64,000 nucleotides of DNA from Exiguobacterium artemiae 255-15. Lineage in GTDB: Bacteria > Bacillota > Bacilli > Exiguobacteriales > Exiguobacteriaceae. Location: contig NC_010556.1 of assembly GCF_000019905.1 (NCBI RefSeq), positions 2,196,001-2,260,000 on the forward strand, given 5' to 3'. Both the position numbers and the translations under genes were made by a program. Positions 25,089-33,690 of the stretch are shown here, in pieces. The notes under the pieces are model-generated. The model ran no database searches, was not told the origin of the DNA, and worked only from the letters and a program-made list of their open reading frames with translations. Positions within the stretch are counted from its first letter, which is position 1. Every line of letters starts with the position of its first letter.

Positions 25089-25379
25089 ATGACTGATCAA
25101 CCTGTTAAGCATCCTTTTGAACGATTTGTTGGTTTTGTCGGCATGACAAGCTGTCTCCGGTACGGCTATTCGTTTATCGATTCCGAACGTAGCCTGCCTC
25201 AAATCCTGATCCTTCTTGTAGTCGGATTTGCCATCATCATGTCGCTCGAAGCAATCGGGAAACGGCTCGCCAGAAAATTGCCGATCGTTCGGATGCGGTA
25301 TTTGATTCCGCTCTATCTTTTATACTTGTATGTCTTTTTCACCAGTTTTTACTCCAGTGCGTTCGGCTTTTCACTGTGA
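25089..25379 (+). CDS. Hypothetical two-helix membrane protein
   Basis: 96 residues with two hydrophobic segments (about 36-52, ILILLVVGFAIIM, and 71-92, YLIPLYLLYLYVFFTSFYSSA). The loop between them is basic (GKRLARKLPIVRMR), so both ends may face the outside. AAAGGAAATTATT precedes the ATG, and TGCTATACT, an extended -10, lies upstream around 25049-25057. I do not recognise the family. It is a single-gene unit. Confidence 0.7.
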   Translation: MTDQPVKHPFERFVGFVGMTSCLRYGYSFIDSERSLPQILILLVVGFAIIMSLEAIGKRLARKLPIVRMRYLIPLYLLYLYVFFTSFYSSAFGFSL

Positions 25380-25386
25380 ACATGAA

Positions 25387-25410
25387 GGGACTGACTTTTG
25401 AGTCAGTCTC
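25387..25410 (+). terminator. Possible terminator of the two-helix membrane protein gene
   Basis: Stem GACTGACT / AGTCAGTC (25389-25396 / 25401-25408) with only a short T-poor tail. Confidence 0.4.
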
Positions 25411-25413
25411 TAC

Positions 25414-25456
25414 AAAAAAGCAAGGGTGGCAGAATGATAATCTGCCACCCTTGCTT
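25414..25456 (-). terminator. Terminator of the PTS IIC-like gene
   Basis: 16-bp perfect stem (25418-25433 / 25441-25456) with T-run on the reverse strand. Confidence 0.88.
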
Positions 25457-25482
25457 ATCTACTCATCGAAAAAATTTGTTCA

Positions 25483-26496
25483 TCAATACTCGATTTTCAG
25501 ATCCCCGTCTTTAATCCGTCCCATGCGACGGAGGATACGGTAAATCAAATAACTGATCAGTGCTGGTGCCAGGAAACACAATACGAAAACCGCTAAGTAG
25601 TACTCGCCTTCGAATCCCATCGTTTTTAGCATCATCAGTGGACCGACCAGTCCGCTTGTCCCCATACCCGATCCTTCAGGATTACTTTCGAGTGTGAGTA
25701 AGACAGTCGCAAATGGAGCGAGCAATGCGCCCGCCAGTGTCGGCGGGACAATCGTCCATGGATTTCGAATGATATTCCCCACCTGCAACATCGACGTGCC
25801 GATTCCTTGGGCAATGAAACCCCCAATCCCGTTATCGCGATAACTGATGACACCGAAACCGATCATTTGTGCGGCACAGCCGATCGTTGCAGCACCGGCT
25901 GCCAGTCCATCCAGACCTAACATGATTCCGAGAGCTGCACTCGAGATGGGAGCCGTCAAAGCGAGACCCATGACGGTCGCTACAAAAATCCCCATGACTA
26001 AAGGTTCTCTTTCTGTTCCCCACCGGATGATTTCCCCTAAATCGGTCATCAGCGTTCCAATCCAAGCTCCGACATATTTTCCACTCACAAAACCGATGAG
26101 CAAGGTGATGAATGGCGTCAAAATGATATCGAGTCGCGTCGTTTTTGAGATCAGTTTTCCGATTTCGGTCGCAATGACGGCTGCCACGTAACTTCCGGCA
26201 GGACCTCCCGCTTCGTAACCAAAGGCACCGACCGCAACGGCTGAAAACAAGACAAGCGGCGGAGCTTCGAGCGCAAAGGCAACCGCTACTCCGATTGCCG
26301 GCCCTGTCAGTGCGATAGCCTGCTGCCCGACCGTGACGAGTATTTCCGCATCGATTCCTTTTGTGATTAACCCTTCACCAATCGTCTTTAAAATTAGTCC
26401 CATAATCAAAGAACTGAATAATCCTAATGCCATATAACTGAGTACCGTAATAAAATATACTTTCGGACTGAGTAAAATTCCTTTTCTTTTTAACAA
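25483..26496 (-). CDS. PTS IIC-like membrane protein (PTS_EIIC_2 family)
   Basis: 337 residues, about ten hydrophobic helices, matching the small PTS_EIIC_2 family of membrane proteins related to sugar phosphotransferase IIC permeases. Glycine-rich segments such as GAFGYEAGGPAGSYVAAVIATEIGKLIS and GFVSGKYVGAWIG are typical. No IIA, IIB or regulator gene is next to it, and no phosphorylation site is visible, so it may not act as a classical PTS permease. GGAAGTGG precedes the ATG. Substrate cannot be inferred. Confidence 0.82.
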   Translation of the reverse strand: MLKRKGILLSPKVYFITVLSYMALGLFSSLIMGLILKTIGEGLITKGIDAEILVTVGQQAIALTGPAIGVAVAFALEAPPLVLFSAVAVGAFGYEAGGPAGSYVAAVIATEIGKLISKTTRLDIILTPFITLLIGFVSGKYVGAWIGTLMTDLGEIIRWGTEREPLVMGIFVATVMGLALTAPISSAALGIMLGLDGLAAGAATIGCAAQMIGFGVISYRDNGIGGFIAQGIGTSMLQVGNIIRNPWTIVPPTLAGALLAPFATVLLTLESNPEGSGMGTSGLVGPLMMLKTMGFEGEYYLAVFVLCFLAPALISYLIYRILRRMGRIKDGDLKIEY

Positions 26497-26591
26497 GCTG
26501 CCACTTCCTTCTGTTTAAAATCAGATTCATTATAACAAACTCTAAAAAAAGGTCATACATTTGTTTTTCATCTGACAAGACAGTTGAAACC

Positions 26592-26622
26592 AAAAAAAAG
26601 AGGATCGCAACGATCCCCTCTT
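26592..26622 (-). terminator. Terminator of the M42 aminopeptidase gene
   Basis: Stem GAGGATCG / CGATCCCCTC (26600-26607 / 26611-26620) with T-run on the reverse strand. Confidence 0.8.
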
Positions 26623-26631
26623 CTATCACGT

Positions 26632-27702
26632 TCATTTAATTTGTAACGTCGCAAGTGTCGTCGCATCCAGTTGCGTGACCAGTTTCTTCAGTAATTCTTT
26701 TGCCGCATCATAGTCATCCGTGTGCATGATTGAAGCATGTGTATGGATATAACGTGCCGGAAGACCGACGACCGTCGTTGGAATTCCGTTGTTCGAACGA
26801 TGGATGACGCCTCCGTCCGTTCCACCTGCTCCGACGTAATATTGATACGGAATATTGTTCGATTCCGCTGTATCGAGCACATAATCCGTCATTTCTTTCG
26901 ATAAAATCATGACGCTGTCTTTAATACGTAACAACGGTCCTTGACCAAGCTGACCGAATTCCGTTTTATCTCCTGAAGCATCGTTGGCCGGTGAGGCGTC
27001 GACGACAAAAGCAACATCCGGATCAATCAGATTGGTGGCCGTTTGTGCACCGCGCAAGCCGACTTCTTCTTGAACCGTTGCACCTGAGAATAAGACGTTC
27101 GGATGATCCGCTGCTGTCGTTTCTTCCAACAACTCAATTGCCATCCCGACGCCGTAGCGGTTGTCCCATGCTTTGGCCATGATTTTTTTCGGGTTCGCCA
27201 TCGGTGTGAACGGGAAAAACGGGACAGCCGGAATACCCGGACGAATACCAAAGGATTCCGCTTCTTCTTTTGAGTCTGCCCCGACATCGATGAACATATC
27301 TTTGATCGCCATCGGTTTATTCCGGACTTCATCCGTCAGCAAATGTGGTGGTGTTGACGCAATGACACCGGGAATGATCCCGTTATCGCCGCAAATCGAA
27401 AAACGTTGTGCAAGCAGAACCTGACTCCACCAGCCACCGAGCGGTTGAATCCGGAGCATCCCGTTTTTCGTAATCTGTGTGACCATGAAAGCTACTTCAT
27501 CCATATGACCGGCAACCATAACTTTCGGACCATCCGCCTGACCCGTGCGTTTTCCGAAAATTGAACCAAGACCGTCCATGACGATTTCATCCGTCACCGG
27601 TGTAATCCGTTCTTTCACAAAGCGTCTGACATCATGTTCAAACCCGGGTGCACCGTTCAATTCTGTCAATGTTCGAAACAAGTCTCTTGTTTTTTCATTC
27701 AT
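26632..27702 (-). CDS. ytoP: M42 family glutamyl/leucyl aminopeptidase (YtoP)
   Basis: Dinuclear-metal, tetrahedral aminopeptidase of the FrvX/PepA-Lactococcus type. 356 residues from the ATG at 27702, preceded by GGAGGGG; a longer frame upstream lacks a ribosome site. Metal and catalytic residues are seen in order: [11 protein letters not shown] (His, Asp), [10 protein letters not shown] (bridging Asp), [12 protein letters not shown] (Glu-Glu pair), [10 protein letters not shown] (Asp) and [16 protein letters not shown] (His). Divergent from ytzB, as in Bacillus. Confidence 0.94.
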   Translation of the reverse strand: MNEKTRDLFRTLTELNGAPGFEHDVRRFVKERITPVTDEIVMDGLGSIFGKRTGQADGPKVMVAGHMDEVAFMVTQITKNGMLRIQPLGGWWSQVLLAQRFSICGDNGIIPGVIASTPPHLLTDEVRNKPMAIKDMFIDVGADSKEEAESFGIRPGIPAVPFFPFTPMANPKKIMAKAWDNRYGVGMAIELLEETTAADHPNVLFSGATVQEEVGLRGAQTATNLIDPDVAFVVDASPANDASGDKTEFGQLGQGPLLRIKDSVMILSKEMTDYVLDTAESNNIPYQYYVGAGGTDGGVIHRSNNGIPTTVVGLPARYIHTHASIMHTDDYDAAKELLKKLVTQLDATTLATLQIK

Positions 27703-27822
27703 ATGTATCCCCTCCTGTTCATTCATTATACAAAATTTTGCTTCAATCACTTAACCTTTTGTTTCTCACTGGACGGATTATTTGGTACAGTAGGAATAGA
27801 ACCTGTAAGGAGGGGAATTTTA

Positions 27823-28125
27823 ATGAAAAAACGCTATTGGATTATCGGTCTCGCAGCAGCGGTCGTTGCCGCTTTCGCAGTCAAGAAGGCTGTCGACAAC
27901 AAACAACTCTCTGCCGAGGAAGCGCTCGAAATCACGAAACGCACATTTTCAGCAAAAGGACGTGTCCAAGGTGCATGGATCTCTGCAACACCAGAGGCGT
28001 ACGCATACGAGTCACGTGACTACCAAAGCTACAAAGGTGGCATCTCGGTCCTTGAAGGTGACGATGAAAAAACGTATCAATTCACAGTTGATGCGGAAAC
28101 AGGTGCTTTACTCGAATACGCATAA
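27823..28125 (+). CDS. ytzB: PepSY-like small secreted/anchored protein YtzB
   Basis: 100 residues. An N-terminal hydrophobic signal or anchor (MKKRYWIIGLAAAVVAAFAV) and then one PepSY-like domain (SAEEALEITKRTFSAKGRVQGAWIS ... YQFTVDAETGALLEYA). PepSY domains often inhibit peptidases outside the membrane, and this gene lies beside an aminopeptidase gene, but ytoP is cytosolic, so a direct link is doubtful. AAGGAGGGG precedes the ATG at 27823; longer frames in the region are chance. Confidence 0.85.
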   Translation: MKKRYWIIGLAAAVVAAFAVKKAVDNKQLSAEEALEITKRTFSAKGRVQGAWISATPEAYAYESRDYQSYKGGISVLEGDDEKTYQFTVDAETGALLEYA

Positions 28126-28132
28126 TAGACGG

Positions 28133-28167
28133 ACCATACTTCGATCGACGAAGTATGGTTTTTTTTC
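28133..28167 (+). terminator. ytzB terminator
   Basis: 11-bp perfect stem (28133-28143 / 28149-28159) followed by eight T. Confidence 0.92.
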
Positions 28168-28185
28168 AGAAAGGAGACACTCGAC

Positions 28186-28542
28186 ATGTCTTTACTCGCT
28201 ACTCTCTTCGTTTTAATAGTCGCTGTGGAACATTTTTATATTCTGGCACTTGAAATGTTTTTCCTGTCATCAAAATCTGCCCGGCGTACATTCGGTCTGA
28301 CCGAAGAAGCCGTCTCCAATCCGCAGATCCGGACACTGTTTGCCAACCAAGGTCTTTATAACGGTTTTCTTGCCGCTGGTCTGATTTTCGGGCTGATCCT
28401 TGATTCCTCAGCGGTCCAATTGTATTTCCTCGGTTGTGTCATCGTCGCCGCTCTGTATGGTGCAGCTACTGCCAACACCTCAATTCTTTTCAAACAAGGG
28501 CTTCCGGCCATCATTGCTTTTTTACTCGTCTTATTCGTCTGA
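28186..28542 (+). CDS. DUF1304 membrane protein
   Basis: 118 residues, four hydrophobic helices. Fits DUF1304: an N-terminal VAVEHFYILALEMFF (histidine and glutamate in the first helix), a central NQGLYNGFLAAGL and a C-terminal LGCVIVAALYGAATAN. Function unknown. AAAGGAGAC lies before the ATG at 28186. Being 19 bases after the ytzB terminator, it probably depends on read-through or a weak promoter. Confidence 0.85.
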   Translation: MSLLATLFVLIVAVEHFYILALEMFFLSSKSARRTFGLTEEAVSNPQIRTLFANQGLYNGFLAAGLIFGLILDSSAVQLYFLGCVIVAALYGAATANTSILFKQGLPAIIAFLLVLFV

Positions 28543-28550
28543 ATTCATCA

Positions 28551-28600
28551 AAAAAAATCCCTTGTCGCACCCGGTAATTCGGGTAGAAAAGGGATTTTCA
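28551..28600. terminator. Bidirectional terminator
   Basis: Outer stem AATCCCTT / AAGGGATT (28557-28564 / 28589-28596) and inner ACCCG / CGGGT; A-run on the left, T-run on the right. Serves the DUF1304 gene and the convergent gene at 28617. Confidence 0.78.
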
Positions 28601-28616
28601 TTTAATTCATAAAAGA

Positions 28617-29132
28617 TTAACGCGGGTTATCATTACGTTCGTAGATCGGGTTCATGTATTCACTTGTTGAATACAGACGCGGTACAACAACGTATAGCAT
28701 GATAGCTGGTACTGCAATGATTAATAACATCAGTAACATCGGCAACCAGTAAACCACCTTTTGGTGCAGGTTATCCGAGTTGCTGTCGATGTATTCTTTG
28801 ACGCCTTTTACTTTAGCCGCATCTGCGCTTGTAAGTAATTTACCGCTGTCTGCGTTGTAGAAATGAATTTCACGTTTGATCGTGATGAAGATTCCATCAC
28901 GAACTGTCTCGATTACCGCGATTCCACCGATAATATTTTCACCTTTTTCACCAGTGAATGTTTTTGGATCTTCAATTTCTACAGAACCTTTTTTATAGTC
29001 GTAATGTGTACTCTTCAAATCCTCGTCAAGTGCTTTTTGCATAGATGACGTATCAATCGCAGCGAATACCGATTGTCCGATACTCAATGCGAGAAAGAGT
29101 GCCGTTACGAAGGCTAAGCTTTTTTGCCACAT
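28617..29132 (-). CDS. Hypothetical exported, membrane-anchored protein
   Basis: 171 residues. N-terminal signal peptide (MWQKSLAFVTALFLALSIGQSVFA, cleavage likely after AFA-type residues), an extracellular domain of about 95 residues with mixed strands (GGIAVIETVRDGIFITIKREIHFYN), then one transmembrane helix (about 128-150) and a short polar cytosolic tail. I do not recognise a family. GGGGGAAATTGGGG precedes the ATG at 29132. It is a single-gene unit. Confidence 0.7.
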   Translation of the reverse strand: MWQKSLAFVTALFLALSIGQSVFAAIDTSSMQKALDEDLKSTHYDYKKGSVEIEDPKTFTGEKGENIIGGIAVIETVRDGIFITIKREIHFYNADSGKLLTSADAAKVKGVKEYIDSNSDNLHQKVVYWLPMLLMLLIIAVPAIMLYVVVPRLYSTSEYMNPIYERNDNPR

Positions 29133-29247
29133 CCCCAATTTCCCCCTTTACCTGTAAATACAGTTCTTCAGTCAACAACATTGTACCAATTAATAAGAAA
29201 AAAGTGTGAAAGAAATGCTAGGAAAATAAGAAAACTTTTTGTCTAAA

Positions 29248-29889
29248 TTATTTTGTATACGTTGCTTCCATCCGATAAATCGGTTGACCCATTGCTGAAA
29301 ATCGTTCTTCGTATTCCGTTCTGACGTTATTTTCCGGCTCGTTGGCATGTAAATCAAGTGACATCCAATCAAATGTCATCCCGTAAGCAGACATCGTCAT
29401 CAGACTTGATTCAAATAATTTCCGGTTATCCGTCTTGAAATGAATCTGCCCTTTTTCCGGTAAAATATCTTCATAGGTTGCCAAAAACGTTTTGTACGTC
29501 AAGCGGCGTTTCGCATGCCGTGATTTCGGCCACGGATCGGAGAAGTTCAAATAAACACGGGCCACCTCTCCTTTTTCAAAGAAGTCACGCAAGTCTTTGG
29601 CATCGACCGTCAAGACACGGACGTTAGCAAGCGGTTCTTCCACCATCTTTTGAACGATGGCGACTGCAACACTCTCAAACAGTTCGATTGCGACGAAGTT
29701 GACCTCCGGATACTGTTTTGCCATCCCTGTGATGAAGGCGCCTTTACCTGATCCGACTTCGATGTAAATCGGATTCTCATTCTTAAATTCATTCGACCAG
29801 TTTCCTTTTAGAGTCGACGGGTCTGCTATATAAATGGAGGATTGCTCTTTCATATAATCCAGTGCCCATGGTTTGTGACGTAAACGCAT
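29248..29889 (-). CDS. trmB: tRNA (guanine-N7-)-methyltransferase
   Basis: SAM-dependent enzyme that makes m7G46 in the variable loop of tRNA. 213 residues, the normal Firmicute length, from the ATG at 29889 (AAGGATGAG upstream). SAM-binding GSGKGAFITGMA (about 50-61), the acid motif VAIELFESVAV, and the family signature FSDPWPKSRHAKRRL (about 116-130) are all present. Encoded alone. An AT-rich gap of about 100 bases, 29139-29247, follows with no feature. Confidence 0.96.
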   Translation of the reverse strand: MRLRHKPWALDYMKEQSSIYIADPSTLKGNWSNEFKNENPIYIEVGSGKGAFITGMAKQYPEVNFVAIELFESVAVAIVQKMVEEPLANVRVLTVDAKDLRDFFEKGEVARVYLNFSDPWPKSRHAKRRLTYKTFLATYEDILPEKGQIHFKTDNRKLFESSLMTMSAYGMTFDWMSLDLHANEPENNVRTEYEERFSAMGQPIYRMEATYTK

Positions 29890-29999
29890 ACTGCTCATCC
29901 TTTCGATTCTTAAATTATCCGCAGATAAGTTTATCATGATTCGGGTAAATATATAAGATGTTCTTCATTCTCCCAAAAGAATGTTCAGCAGATCGTCAC

Positions 30000-30028
30000 T
30001 TGAGAATAAGTGAGCAATCTACTACACT
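30000..30028 (+). promoter_or_regulatory. Promoter of the 34-residue peptide gene
   Basis: TTGAGA at 30000-30005, 17-base spacer, TACACT at 30023-30028, 32 bases before the start codon. Confidence 0.55.
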
Positions 30029-30059
30029 TACAGTACGATGATTCCTAAAGGAGGTTTTA

Positions 30060-30164
30060 ATGTTGGAAGACTTCTTGATTGCGTGGGGTTCTCCGATCGT
30101 TCTCGTCATGGGTGTAACGGCTCTTTTCGTCTGGGCGACGTTCGGAAAAGTGAATGCGGAATAA
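30060..30164 (+). CDS. 34-residue single-helix membrane peptide, possibly CydS-like
   Basis: Sequence MLEDFLIAWGSPIVLVMGVT followed by ALFVWATFGKVNAE; one transmembrane helix with a short polar end on each side. It has a near-perfect ribosome site (AAAGGAGGTTTTA), a promoter and a strong terminator of its own, so it is very likely translated. Size, the DFLI start, the early proline and the F-W near the end resemble CydS, the small subunit of Bacillales cytochrome bd oxidase, but cydAB is not in the window and the match is from memory. It is too short for usual gene finders. Confidence 0.6.
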   Translation: MLEDFLIAWGSPIVLVMGVTALFVWATFGKVNAE

Positions 30165-30176
30165 ACAGTTAGCGGT

Positions 30177-30210
30177 AGACATCTTGTGTTGATCACAAGG
30201 TGTCTTTTTT
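30177..30210 (+). terminator. Terminator of the 34-residue peptide gene
   Basis: 12-bp stem AGACATCTTGTG / CACAAGGTGTCT (30177-30188 / 30194-30205) with a T-run. Confidence 0.9.
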
Positions 30211-30229
30211 AGTTTCTGAAGGATTCACC

Positions 30230-30258
30230 TTGGTTTCTCATTGAAACAGATGTATACT
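30230..30258 (+). promoter_or_regulatory. alsS promoter
   Basis: TTGGTT at 30230-30235, 17-base spacer, TATACT at 30253-30258; start codon at 30328. Confidence 0.6.
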
Positions 30259-30327
30259 TTTCACGAAACAGTTTTTATATTACAGCTATCGAACAACCAA
30301 AACTACTGGTAGAAAAGGAGAATTGTA

Positions 30328-32022
30328 ATGAAAGAAAAACAAAACAGTGATTCAAATGACTTAGTACAGAAGAAAACAGGAGCCGATTTGGTCGTCGATA
30401 CCCTCATCGAACAGGGTGTCGACTATATCTTCGGGATTCCTGGAGCGAAAATTGACTCTGTCTTTAATGTTCTGCAGGACCGGGGACCGGAACTGATCGT
30501 CGCACGTCATGAACAGAATGCCGCGTTCATGGCACAAGCAATCGGCCGCTTGACGGACAAACCCGGCGTGGTACTTGTCACGTCAGGACCCGGTGCTTCC
30601 AATCTCGCGACCGGTCTTGTCACGGCCAACTCGGAAGGTGACCCTGTCGTCGCGATTGCCGGTGCCGTCACACGAGCCGATCGGTTGAAACGGACCCACC
30701 AATCGATGGATAACCAGGCACTGTTCAAACCGATTACCAACTTCAGCGCTGAAGTTCAAGATGCCGACAATATCCCTGAAGTCTTATCCAATGCTTTCCG
30801 GACAGCGGAAACGACGTCCGGTGCCGCTTTTGTCAGCATTCCGCAGGATGTCGGATTAAATGAAGCGAACGTCACTTCGTTCAAAGCGGTCGAAGCACCT
30901 AAACTCGGAATCGCTCCAGAAGAATGGATTGATGAGACGGCTACCCTGATTGAACAAGCGAAGTTACCGGTTTTGTTACTCGGTATGCGCTCGAGTCAAC
31001 CGCGTGTCGTTCAGGCCATCCGTGCTTTGCTCGAACGCGTGTCGATCCCGGTCGTTCAGACATTCCAGGCCGCCGGTACGTTGTCACGCGAGCTTGAATC
31101 TAATTTTTACGGACGGGTCGGTCTTTTCCGTAACCAACCGGGAGACGCCTTGCTTGCTGAAGCCGATCTCGTCTTATCGATCGGATACGATCCAATCGGA
31201 TATGATCCGAAATTCTGGAATCAACCGTCTCACGAGCGGACATTGATTCATCTTGATCAGATGCGGGCCGAAATCGATCACTTCTATCGTCCGGACCGGG
31301 AACTCGTCGGTGATGTTGCAGCAACCATCAATGCGTTATCAGAACGTTTGCATGCATTGACACTTCCGGCAAGCTCAACTGAATTTTTACACGGTCTTCA
31401 ACAACGTCTAGAAGAACGGGACATCCCGCCAATCGTGAAGGACTCACCACTGACTCATCCGCTTTACTTCATGAAAACATTACGCGAACAAATCGCGGAC
31501 GACGTCACGGTCACAGTAGATGTCGGATCGCATTACATCTGGATGGCACGTCACTTCCGGTCGTACGAGCCTCGTCATCTCTTGTTCAGCAACGGCATGC
31601 AGACACTTGGTGTCGCATTACCTTGGGCAATCGCCGCGACGCTCGTCCGTCCGGGTAAAAAAGCGGTCTCGATTTCCGGCGACGGTGGATTCCTCTTTTC
31701 CGCCATGGAACTGGAAACGGCAGTCCGCCTGAATGCTCCGCTCGTCCATTTCGTATGGCGGGACAGCGGGTTTGATATGGTAGCATTCCAGCAGGAAATG
31801 AAATACAAACGGAAATCCGGTACCTCGTTCGGAGAAGTCGATTTAGTAAAATACGCTGAAAGCTTCGGCGCAAAAGGACTCCGTGTCAATCATCCGTCCG
31901 AACTCATCTCGGTCATGGAAGAAGCATGGCAAACAGAGGGACCTGTCATCGTGGATGTTCCGATCGACTACAGCGATAACATTACACTCGGTAAAGAGGT
32001 ACACTTGGATCAATTGAACTGA
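30328..32022 (+). CDS. alsS: Catabolic acetolactate synthase
   Basis: Thiamine-diphosphate enzyme joining two pyruvates to 2-acetolactate for acetoin production. 564 residues. The substrate-channel glutamate lies in [18 protein letters not shown], and the ThDP-binding region is in [29 protein letters not shown] (GDG...N-type motif, about 450-480). It is the catabolic type because no regulatory small subunit accompanies it and alsD follows seven bases later. AAAAGGAGAATTGTA precedes the ATG. The LysR activator AlsR that stands beside alsSD in Bacillus is not here. Confidence 0.95.
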   Translation: MKEKQNSDSNDLVQKKTGADLVVDTLIEQGVDYIFGIPGAKIDSVFNVLQDRGPELIVARHEQNAAFMAQAIGRLTDKPGVVLVTSGPGASNLATGLVTANSEGDPVVAIAGAVTRADRLKRTHQSMDNQALFKPITNFSAEVQDADNIPEVLSNAFRTAETTSGAAFVSIPQDVGLNEANVTSFKAVEAPKLGIAPEEWIDETATLIEQAKLPVLLLGMRSSQPRVVQAIRALLERVSIPVVQTFQAAGTLSRELESNFYGRVGLFRNQPGDALLAEADLVLSIGYDPIGYDPKFWNQPSHERTLIHLDQMRAEIDHFYRPDRELVGDVAATINALSERLHALTLPASSTEFLHGLQQRLEERDIPPIVKDSPLTHPLYFMKTLREQIADDVTVTVDVGSHYIWMARHFRSYEPRHLLFSNGMQTLGVALPWAIAATLVRPGKKAVSISGDGGFLFSAMELETAVRLNAPLVHFVWRDSGFDMVAFQQEMKYKRKSGTSFGEVDLVKYAESFGAKGLRVNHPSELISVMEEAWQTEGPVIVDVPIDYSDNITLGKEVHLDQLN

Positions 32023-32038
32023 TAAGGAGATGAAAGCG

Positions 32039-32752
32039 ATGCAGCATGACGATACATTACTTCAGATTTCGACAATGATGGCCTTACTCGACGGTGTATT
32101 CGAAAGTGAAACACGCTATGAATCGATTCTTCCCGGTTATGATTTCGGAATCGGTACATTCGATCATCTCGACGGGGAAATGATTGGTTTTGACGGTTCC
32201 TTTTATCAACTGCGGTCGGACGGCAGCGCCCGTCCGCTCGACCTCAAAACGACAACTCCGTTCTGTTCTCTTACGCGATTCGTTCCCGAACAGTCGTTGT
32301 CCGTGAAGCAAACGATGTCTAAAGCTGATTTTGAACACTGGCTAAGTGAACAGCTTGGTACGATCAACAGCTTTTACGCCGTCCGGATTGAAGGACGATT
32401 TTCCGAGGTCAAGACACGAACTGTCGCTCGGCAGGAAAAACCATTCCGTCCAATCACTGAAGCCGTCGCGACACAAAGCGCCCGGACATTCGAACACATC
32501 GACGGTACGTTAGCCGGTTATTTCACACCCCGGTTTGGTCATGGAATCGCAGTCGCCGGCTACCATCTTCATTTCATCGATCAGGAACGAAGCGGTGGTG
32601 GACATGTCTTCGACTATACGGTACAAGACGTAACCGTTACATTCGAGGAAAAACCAAAGTTGGACTTACGTTTGCCGACGACAGCAGCGTACCGGACAGC
32701 TGATCTTGAAAGTCATGATATCGAAAAAGAAATCCAAATTGCCGAAGGCTAA
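32039..32752 (+). CDS. alsD: Alpha-acetolactate decarboxylase
   Basis: Converts 2-acetolactate to (R)-acetoin, diverting pyruvate to a neutral product. 237 residues from the ATG at 32039, spaced nine bases from AAGGAG; an ATG at 32030 overlaps that site. Zinc-binding histidines are visible in HIDGTLAGYFTPRFGHGIAVAGYHLHFID (about 163-191), together with GGGHVFDY and the early GIGTFDHLDGEM. Second gene of the alsSD operon, closed by a strong terminator. Confidence 0.95.
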   Translation: MQHDDTLLQISTMMALLDGVFESETRYESILPGYDFGIGTFDHLDGEMIGFDGSFYQLRSDGSARPLDLKTTTPFCSLTRFVPEQSLSVKQTMSKADFEHWLSEQLGTINSFYAVRIEGRFSEVKTRTVARQEKPFRPITEAVATQSARTFEHIDGTLAGYFTPRFGHGIAVAGYHLHFIDQERSGGGHVFDYTVQDVTVTFEEKPKLDLRLPTTAAYRTADLESHDIEKEIQIAEG

Positions 32753-32797
32753 AAAAACGTGCGGACACAGAATCACTTGTGTCCGCACGTTTTTCTT
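32751..32797. terminator. Bidirectional terminator after alsD and ytmP
   Basis: 15-bp perfect stem (32755-32769 / 32778-32792), A-run before and T-run after. Confidence 0.92.
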
Positions 32798-32835
32798 TAG
32801 TGTTTTAAAATTCTTGTCTTGAACAGATCGCCGCT

Positions 32836-33639
32836 TTAATCTTCCTGTTCCATTTCCAGCAATTGCGCTAAAAAAAGATAACTCTCTGTTGCATCAGGAT
32901 GCATGGTATCTTCATACCAGTAAATCGAGAGTACTGCTTGCGCCACGACGTACCAGTACATGCGTTGTTTCAAATCTTTCGTCAACGGATGTCCGTAATG
33001 CGCAAACCATTCTGGCCAGCACTCTTCATCGACATAACTGTATAACATCATCCCCAGATCATACGCACGATCTGCGATAATCGCATCATCCCAATCATTA
33101 AGATACAGATGTCCGTCTGTTCCGACCAACCAGTTATTATGATTTAAATCCGAATGGCAGACGACTTGCTCGTCTGTCCGGACGTAAGGTAACCGCTCGG
33201 ACAAATAGTCGATGGCCTGTTCAATCAATTCCGGTTGTGCCAGTTCAGCAGGTTGAAAATATAAACGACACTGCCGCAAGAGTTCATCCGGTTCGATCGG
33301 ACGCTGATCCAATTGTTGTAACATGAACAACAGTTCCTTCGAATCATGAATCTTTCCGAGCAACCTTGCGACTTCCGGCCGTTCCATCATTTCCGGTTCC
33401 AACTCTTGACCTTCGATGAATTGCTGGGCGCTGATGACATCTCCGCTGTAAATCCGCTTTGTCCAAAGCAGCTTCGGCACGATACCATCCGCTGATAAAA
33501 TCGCCAAAAATGGCGAGGAGTTTCGTTTTAAAAAGAGTTTTGACTGCCCCGTTGAGGCAATGTATGCTTCTCCCGTAATTCCGCCTGCTGGCGTAAGGGT
33601 CCAGCCTTCGCCAAGCGCATCTAAAATATCTAATTCCAT
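32836..33639 (-). CDS. ytmP: Aminoglycoside phosphotransferase-like kinase YtmP
   Basis: 267 residues, choline-kinase / APH fold. The nucleotide lysine is in KLFLKRNSSPF, the catalytic Brenner motif in CHSDLNHNNWLV (about 161-172), and the metal aspartate in LNDWDDAIIADRAYDLG. The ITGEAYIA start matches the YtmP family of Firmicutes, whose substrate is not known. It ends the row that begins with the MFS gene at 38433; only 51 bases separate it from amyX, and in Bacillus ytmP also neighbours amyX. Confidence 0.88.
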   Translation of the reverse strand: MELDILDALGEGWTLTPAGGITGEAYIASTGQSKLFLKRNSSPFLAILSADGIVPKLLWTKRIYSGDVISAQQFIEGQELEPEMMERPEVARLLGKIHDSKELLFMLQQLDQRPIEPDELLRQCRLYFQPAELAQPELIEQAIDYLSERLPYVRTDEQVVCHSDLNHNNWLVGTDGHLYLNDWDDAIIADRAYDLGMMLYSYVDEECWPEWFAHYGHPLTKDLKQRMYWYVVAQAVLSIYWYEDTMHPDATESYLFLAQLLEMEQED

Positions 33640-33690
33640 TATAATCCGCTCAACTTTTTAGTAGATTTGCCTTAAGGCACAATGATTATC

